Assembly: GCF_002217755.1 (NCBI RefSeq) | Contig: NZ_BCFL01000020.1 | Coordinates: 62,001-126,000, forward strand | Length of the DNA stretch: 64,000 bases | Origin: Streptomyces hyaluromycini | GTDB taxonomy: Bacteria > Actinomycetota > Actinomycetes > Streptomycetales > Streptomycetaceae | Reading direction: 5' to 3' | Shown here: in pieces, positions 60,423-64,000 of the stretch | Numbering within the stretch: the stretch's first letter is position 1 | Layout of the letters: each line of letters begins with the position of its first letter | Program-made: the position numbers and the translations under genes | The notes under the pieces: generated by a model | Told to the model about the DNA's origin: nothing | Database searches by the model: none | Seen by the model: only the letters and a program-made list of their open reading frames with translations

Positions 60423-62147
60423 CTACGCGCGGCTGCCGTAGGTGCGCAGTTTGCGGTAGAGCGTCGCGCGGCCGATGCCCAGGGCGGCCGCCGTGCGGGC
60501 CTTGTTCCCGCCGTGGCGGCGCAGGGCCTCCAGGATCGCGGTGCGTTCCGCTTGTTCCATGGGGCTCAGCGGGCGCCCGGCGGGTCCCTCGCGTACGGGG
60601 TCGGGCAGTTCGGTGCGCCGGACCGGCCCCACCGTCCGGCGCTGCTGCGCCAACGACCGTACGACATGGGCGAGTTCCGTGATGTTCCCGGGCCACGGGT
60701 ACCGTTCCAGGGCGCGCCGGGCATCGAGTGTCCAGGTGAGCGGGGGCCGGCCGGGTTCCGTCGCCGGGGCCACGGCGGTGAGCAACTCCCTGATGTCCTC
60801 GGGGCGTTCGCGCAGCGCGGGCAGGGTGACCGAGCGGGCGGCCAGGGTGTCGAGGAGCCGCTGGAGGCAGGGGCCGGGTGGCGCTCCGGGGGTGTAGGTG
60901 ACCAACAGGGGTGCGGTGGGCCGGGCTTCGAGGAGGGCGACGATCGCCGCCACGTCCGGCTGTGCCAGTCGTTCGGCGTGGCGCAGCACGAGACTGTCGC
61001 GGGGGTCGGCGGGCAGGGCCTCGTGCAGGTCCCCTTCGGCCGCGTCGACGACGAGCGGATCGGCCCCGCCGAGCAACTCGCGAGCCAGGGAGGTCTTTCC
61101 GGTGCCGCGTTCGCCGACGAGCAGTAGGGGGGCGCGGGTGGCGGCCAGTTCGGCGGCGCGCTCGGTGGCGTGCCGCCAGGGCACCGAGTGCCCGGCCAAC
61201 GTGGTGGGCGGGCGCCCGGCGGGGACGGCGGGGACAGGGCCGTACGCCGGTTCCAGTACGGCGACGGCGCCGACGGTCTCGCCCAGGTGGCGGACGACCT
61301 GGACCGTGGCGCCGCACGGGAGCCGGGCGCCGGGCGCGTCCTCGCGCAGCGCCGTGTGCACGGCTCGTTCCAGGTCCTCGATGTCCCGCGCCGCCAGCAG
61401 CCGGCCCGCGGCCTCGCTCACCAGCCGGCTGTGCCCGGCGAACGCCACCACCGGCCGGTCCTGCTCCGCGCAGGCCGTGAGGTAGGCGTCGAGCAGGGCC
61501 CGCACCGGCGGACGGGTGTGCGCCCGCAGTTCCGCCTCCACCACCGCGGCCGTCGCCTCGGCCAGGGCCGCCTGCGGGTGCGGTGCGCAACCGCCGCACA
61601 GGGCCGACGCCACGGTGACCGTGCCGACCGGCCTGCCGTCGCCGGGGGCCCGCAGCGGCACGCTGACCGCGGAGACCTCCTGCCACATGTCCAGGAAGTG
61701 CTCGGGTCCGTGCAGTTCGGCGCGGTGGCCGGTGCGCAGGGCCAGGGCCGCGCTGTTGGGGCCGACGCTCTGCTCGGAGAGGTCGGGACAGAACGTGTCC
61801 CGCGGGGCGTGCCCGGCGGACCACACCACGCGGAGCCGGGCGTCGGTGAGCAGGAGGGTGGCGTGCTCGTGGTCGAGCACCGGGCCGAGTCGCTCAAGGA
61901 CCGGCCGGGCCGCTTCGAGCAGTGCGGGGTCGGACGGCTGCGGGGCGCGGTCTTCGAAGGGGGCCGCGGAGTCGTGCCGTACGCCGTGGAAACGGGCGCG
62001 CCGCCAGGCGGCCGCGACCTCGTCCGGCACGTCCGCCGGCAGCGGGTGCCCGGCGAGGAAGCGGGCGCGGGCCCGGCGCAGTTGGCCGAGCGCGGGCCGG
62101 GCCGGGGACTGCCGGCCGGCCGAGGGGGGCTGCTCTGCGGTGGTCAT
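60423..62147 (-). CDS. GAF-AAA-Fis type regulator without the sigma-54 contact motif
   Basis: The 574-residue protein resembles AcoR-like enhancer-binding proteins. It has an N-terminal GAF domain (about 85-200, LTDARLRVVWSAGHAPRDTF), a reduced AAA+ domain with LLLVGERGTGKTSLAREL (Walker A, about 343-360), and a Fis helix-turn-helix at the end (AILEALRRHGGNKARTAAAL, GIGRATLYRKLRTYG). The central domain is short: no GAFTGA loop is present, and the Walker B position reads SLVLRHAERL without DE. Actinobacteria lack sigma-54, and such proteins work with the housekeeping sigma factors. It probably controls the adjoining monooxygenase and/or the divergent remnant gene. The ATG has GAGGGGC upstream. 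Confidence 0.88.
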   Translation of the reverse strand: MTTAEQPPSAGRQSPARPALGQLRRARARFLAGHPLPADVPDEVAAAWRRARFHGVRHDSAAPFEDRAPQPSDPALLEAARPVLERLGPVLDHEHATLLLTDARLRVVWSAGHAPRDTFCPDLSEQSVGPNSAALALRTGHRAELHGPEHFLDMWQEVSAVSVPLRAPGDGRPVGTVTVASALCGGCAPHPQAALAEATAAVVEAELRAHTRPPVRALLDAYLTACAEQDRPVVAFAGHSRLVSEAAGRLLAARDIEDLERAVHTALREDAPGARLPCGATVQVVRHLGETVGAVAVLEPAYGPVPAVPAGRPPTTLAGHSVPWRHATERAAELAATRAPLLLVGERGTGKTSLARELLGGADPLVVDAAEGDLHEALPADPRDSLVLRHAERLAQPDVAAIVALLEARPTAPLLVTYTPGAPPGPCLQRLLDTLAARSVTLPALRERPEDIRELLTAVAPATEPGRPPLTWTLDARRALERYPWPGNITELAHVVRSLAQQRRTVGPVRRTELPDPVREGPAGRPLSPMEQAERTAILEALRRHGGNKARTAAALGIGRATLYRKLRTYGSRA

Positions 62148-62222
62148 GGCGCCCCTCACCGTACCGGGAACAGTTGAAGGAGCAACGACCGGCGTCCCCT
62201 GCGGGGTTTCGTCGTACCCCGC

Positions 62223-62241
62223 GTGTCTCGGATTGAGACAC
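62223..62241. promoter_or_regulatory. Inverted repeat GTGTCTC-N5-GAGACAC
   Basis: Perfect 7-bp arms with a 5-bp spacer lie in the divergent promoter between the Fis-type regulator (76 bp away) and the truncated monooxygenase gene. The size fits a dimer of the Fis-type regulator. Confidence 0.7.
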
Positions 62242-62312
62242 CCATAGCCGCCCGTGCCGTCTCATGATCTTGAACGGTCGGTTCCCGTCCTTCCCCCTCC
62301 GGAGCGTTCCCC

Positions 62313-62456
62313 GTGCACACCGATGTCGTGACCGACGTCCTGATCGTGGGCAGCGGGCCCGCGGGCGCCTCGGCCGTGCCTGACAGTCACGGCCCCACCG
62401 GGTCGCACGACGGCCGTACCGCCCCCTTCCTCCCACGCACGCGACACGAAAGGTGA
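62313..62456 (+). pseudogene. Remnant of a second FAD monooxygenase (N-terminal 21 codons)
   Basis: A GTG with GGAG eleven bases upstream starts the sequence MHTDVVTDVLIVGSGPAGAS. This is exactly the first strand and GxGxxG loop of aromatic-hydroxylase flavoproteins, and is then followed directly by VPDSHGPTGSHDGR and a stop after 47 codons. About 1.4-1.6 kb of the expected gene is missing, so a deletion left promoter, ribosome binding site and the first 21-22 codons. The downstream YceI-type gene starts six bases after this stop and may be read from the same promoter. Confidence 0.8.
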
Positions 62457-62461
62457 ACAGC

Positions 62462-63376
62462 ATGGCCCTCGGCCTGCTCAGGCGCCGGTGGTCCAAGGAC
62501 GCCCCGGCCCGTTCGGCGGGACTCACCCTGCCCCTCCCGCCCGGTGCGGGCGGGATCGCCCGGACTGTCCTGGACCCCGTCGACCAGCCGCTCGGCGGCG
62601 CCGACGTCACGGTCACCGCGCTGGACACCCACCAGGTGACGGCCCGGGGCACGACCGATCCCTTCGGCTTCTTCATGGCGGCCCTGCCGCCCGGGCGCTA
62701 CAGCATGCTGATCGTCGCCGAGGGCCTGGACCCGCACCGGGAGACCGTCGAGATCGTCGCCGACAGCTGCCCGGCGCCCGCGCGCATCCGGCTGCAGCCG
62801 GCCCGGCAGCTGCCGCTGCCGCCGACCGGCGGCTGGGTCTTCGATCCGCCGCACACCGCGATCCGGTTCATCGCCAAGCATGTCGGCATGGCCCATGTCC
62901 ACGGCCGTTTCGAGCGTTTCGACGGTGCGATCACCGTCGCCCCGGACATGAGCCAGTCGGCGGTCCGGGTGCGCATCGACGCGTCCAGCATCAACACCGG
63001 GAACACGACCCGCGACAACCATCTCCGTTCCGGTGAATTCCTGGACGTCGAGCGGTATCCGTACATCGACTTCGCCAGCACGCGCTTCGCCTACCGGGGC
63101 GGCAGCAAGTGGACGCTCCTCGGCACCCTGACGATGCACGGCGTCAGCCGTTCGGTCACGCTCGACACCACCTACCTGGGCACGGTCAACGGCGGCTACG
63201 GCGAGGAACTGCGCTGCGCCGCGCTCGCCACGGCCGAGCTGCACCGGGAGGACTACACCCTCAACTGGCGGTCGATGCTGGCCCGCGGCATCGCGGTGGT
63301 GGGTCCGACGGTACAGCTGGAACTGGACGTGCAGGCGATGTACCGCTCACCGCAGACGCCCACGCCGCCGGAGTGA
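62462..63376 (+). CDS. YceI-family protein with N-terminal carboxypeptidase-regulatory-like domain
   Basis: The 304-residue protein first has a beta-sandwich like carboxypeptidase regulatory domains (about 35-115: GIARTVLDPVDQPLGGADVT, PFGFFMAALPPGRYSMLI). A YceI domain follows (about 120-300: WVFDPPHTAIRFIAKHVGMA, DNHLRSGEFLDVERYPYIDF, TMHGVSRSVTLD). YceI proteins are lipocalin-like barrels binding isoprenoid or other lipids. No signal peptide is seen, so it is probably cytoplasmic. AAAGGTG precedes the ATG at 62462. It is immediately behind the truncated monooxygenase remnant and may have been brought under its promoter by the deletion. Confidence 0.9.
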   Translation: MALGLLRRRWSKDAPARSAGLTLPLPPGAGGIARTVLDPVDQPLGGADVTVTALDTHQVTARGTTDPFGFFMAALPPGRYSMLIVAEGLDPHRETVEIVADSCPAPARIRLQPARQLPLPPTGGWVFDPPHTAIRFIAKHVGMAHVHGRFERFDGAITVAPDMSQSAVRVRIDASSINTGNTTRDNHLRSGEFLDVERYPYIDFASTRFAYRGGSKWTLLGTLTMHGVSRSVTLDTTYLGTVNGGYGEELRCAALATAELHREDYTLNWRSMLARGIAVVGPTVQLELDVQAMYRSPQTPTPPE

Positions 63377-63515
63377 CGATGCGCGCCGCCCCCGGGTAGA
63401 CGGGTGCGGCCCGCCTCACCTGTTCGGGTGAAGACACCCGAAAGGTCGAGTCGTACGGTCCGAGTGGACCGATGACCGGCGCCGTCGGCCCTTCGAGGAA
63501 AGGTGCCCAGGAGCC

Positions 63516-63965
63516 TTGGCCATTGAATACGTCCTTCGCACCGCCCTTGAGCGGCACATCATCAGTACGCGACGGCACTTCACGGATGTCATCCGGGACA
63601 TCCGCGCGGAAATCGAAGCCCGGGAAACGACCGGCGGGCAGGTCGACCGGCTGGCCCTGGCCCGGTGCGGAGAAGTCGGTCCGGACCGGGCCGCCGTGCT
63701 CGCCCCCGGGGTGAGCCGTCTGGTCCGTCTGGTTCTCGACAGGCCTTCGACGACCGCGGAACTGGCCCGGACACTGCCGGATGTCGGCTTGTACTGTCCC
63801 GTGTCGGTCCTCGTGCAGCAGATCACCGACGGCGGAACACGGCTGAGCTACGATTCCGTCGCCGGCGCGATAGCCGTTCACCGGGACGAAGCCGCCACAG
63901 CGGTCGCGCAGAGCTTCGACGCCGAGATCCTGGAACTGCTGCGCCGCGTCGCAGACCGGGACTGA
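63516..63965 (+). CDS. DUF302-like hypothetical protein
   Basis: The 149-residue protein contains ALERHIISTRRHFTDVIRDI at the N-terminus, and near residues 90-110 LPDVGLYCPVSVLVQQ and DGGTRLSYDS. The latter vaguely resembles the LPCRVxVxExxGxTxVSY core of DUF302. The end AQSFDAEILELLRRVAD fits the C-terminal helix of that family. The likeness is weak. The start is a TTG with AGGAG too close (two bases) or GGAAAGG further away, so it is uncertain. The family function is unknown. Confidence 0.6.
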   Translation: MAIEYVLRTALERHIISTRRHFTDVIRDIRAEIEARETTGGQVDRLALARCGEVGPDRAAVLAPGVSRLVRLVLDRPSTTAELARTLPDVGLYCPVSVLVQQITDGGTRLSYDSVAGAIAVHRDEAATAVAQSFDAEILELLRRVADRD

Positions 63966-64000
63966 GTCCCGCTCCGGCGCGGCAGGGCGCAGGCGCCGCA

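Overview
The window is chromosomal DNA from a Streptomyces or a very close actinomycete. The base composition is very GC-rich, nearly all codons end in G or C, GTG and TTG starts are common, and many starts lack a ribosome binding site but sit 6-7 bases after a -10-like hexamer, as in leaderless transcripts. The gene content also fits: SARP regulators, an AfsA-type butyrolactone synthase with ScbR-like receptors, DUF5995, DUF2630, DUF2180 and many secreted hydrolases. The density of regulators, secreted proteins, gene fragments and tandem repeats suggests an accessory chromosome arm rather than the core, but that is inference.

Layout. 1-8.4 kb: the 5' part of an AfsR-like regulator, a nucleotidyltransferase-like gene, a two-gene operon with a membrane-anchored Mrr-type nuclease, a glutaredoxin-like membrane protein, a transposase fragment, and a divergent MerR regulator/MFS exporter pair with a 19-bp-spacer promoter. 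8.4-10.9 kb: three consecutive secreted glycine-rich proteins, two PGRS-like and one collagen-like with a C-terminal DUF1153-like helix-turn-helix. 10.9-23.7 kb: PobA-like hydroxylase, DUF5995, glutamate decarboxylase, a sugar isomerase/oxidoreductase operon with its TetR regulator, nitroreductase, pentapeptide-repeat membrane protein, aminoglycoside-phosphotransferase-like kinase, amidohydrolase and DUF2630. 24-38.5 kb: a secreted PI-PLC-like protein, an MFS exporter, a Fur regulator sharing a box with a DUF2180 gene, a GntR/ADP-ribosylglycohydrolase/truncated PfkB operon, a quinone oxidoreductase, a DMT transporter, a universal stress protein, a MarR regulator, a UvrA-like ABC protein, a secreted phospholipase D and PaaX. 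38.5-46.6 kb: NAD synthetase, thioesterase with TetR, secreted proteins, an alpha/beta hydrolase and a GH5 glycosidase.

46.7-56.0 kb is the most coherent block, a gamma-butyrolactone-type signalling locus. It holds two paralogous SARPs, an EamA exporter, a flavin oxidoreductase, two TetR receptors of the ScbR/ArpA class, an SDR and a HAD-like protein in a coupled operon, and a divergent AfsA homologue. Several intergenic regions hold receptor-type inverted repeats. The two SARP promoters are related to each other, and the receptor and afsA promoters share a second motif. The expected logic is that the AfsA product, modified by SDR and perhaps HAD, releases the receptors from the SARP promoters, and the SARPs then activate a pathway outside the window.

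56-64 kb: a lamin-tail protein with seven 11-residue repeats, a secreted endonuclease/exonuclease/phosphatase-jacalin protein, a FAD monooxygenase, a Fis-type regulator without the sigma-54 contact motif, a 47-codon remnant of a second FAD monooxygenase, a YceI-family protein and a DUF302-like protein. Genes of the last group may be the edge of an aromatic metabolic or degraded biosynthetic region.
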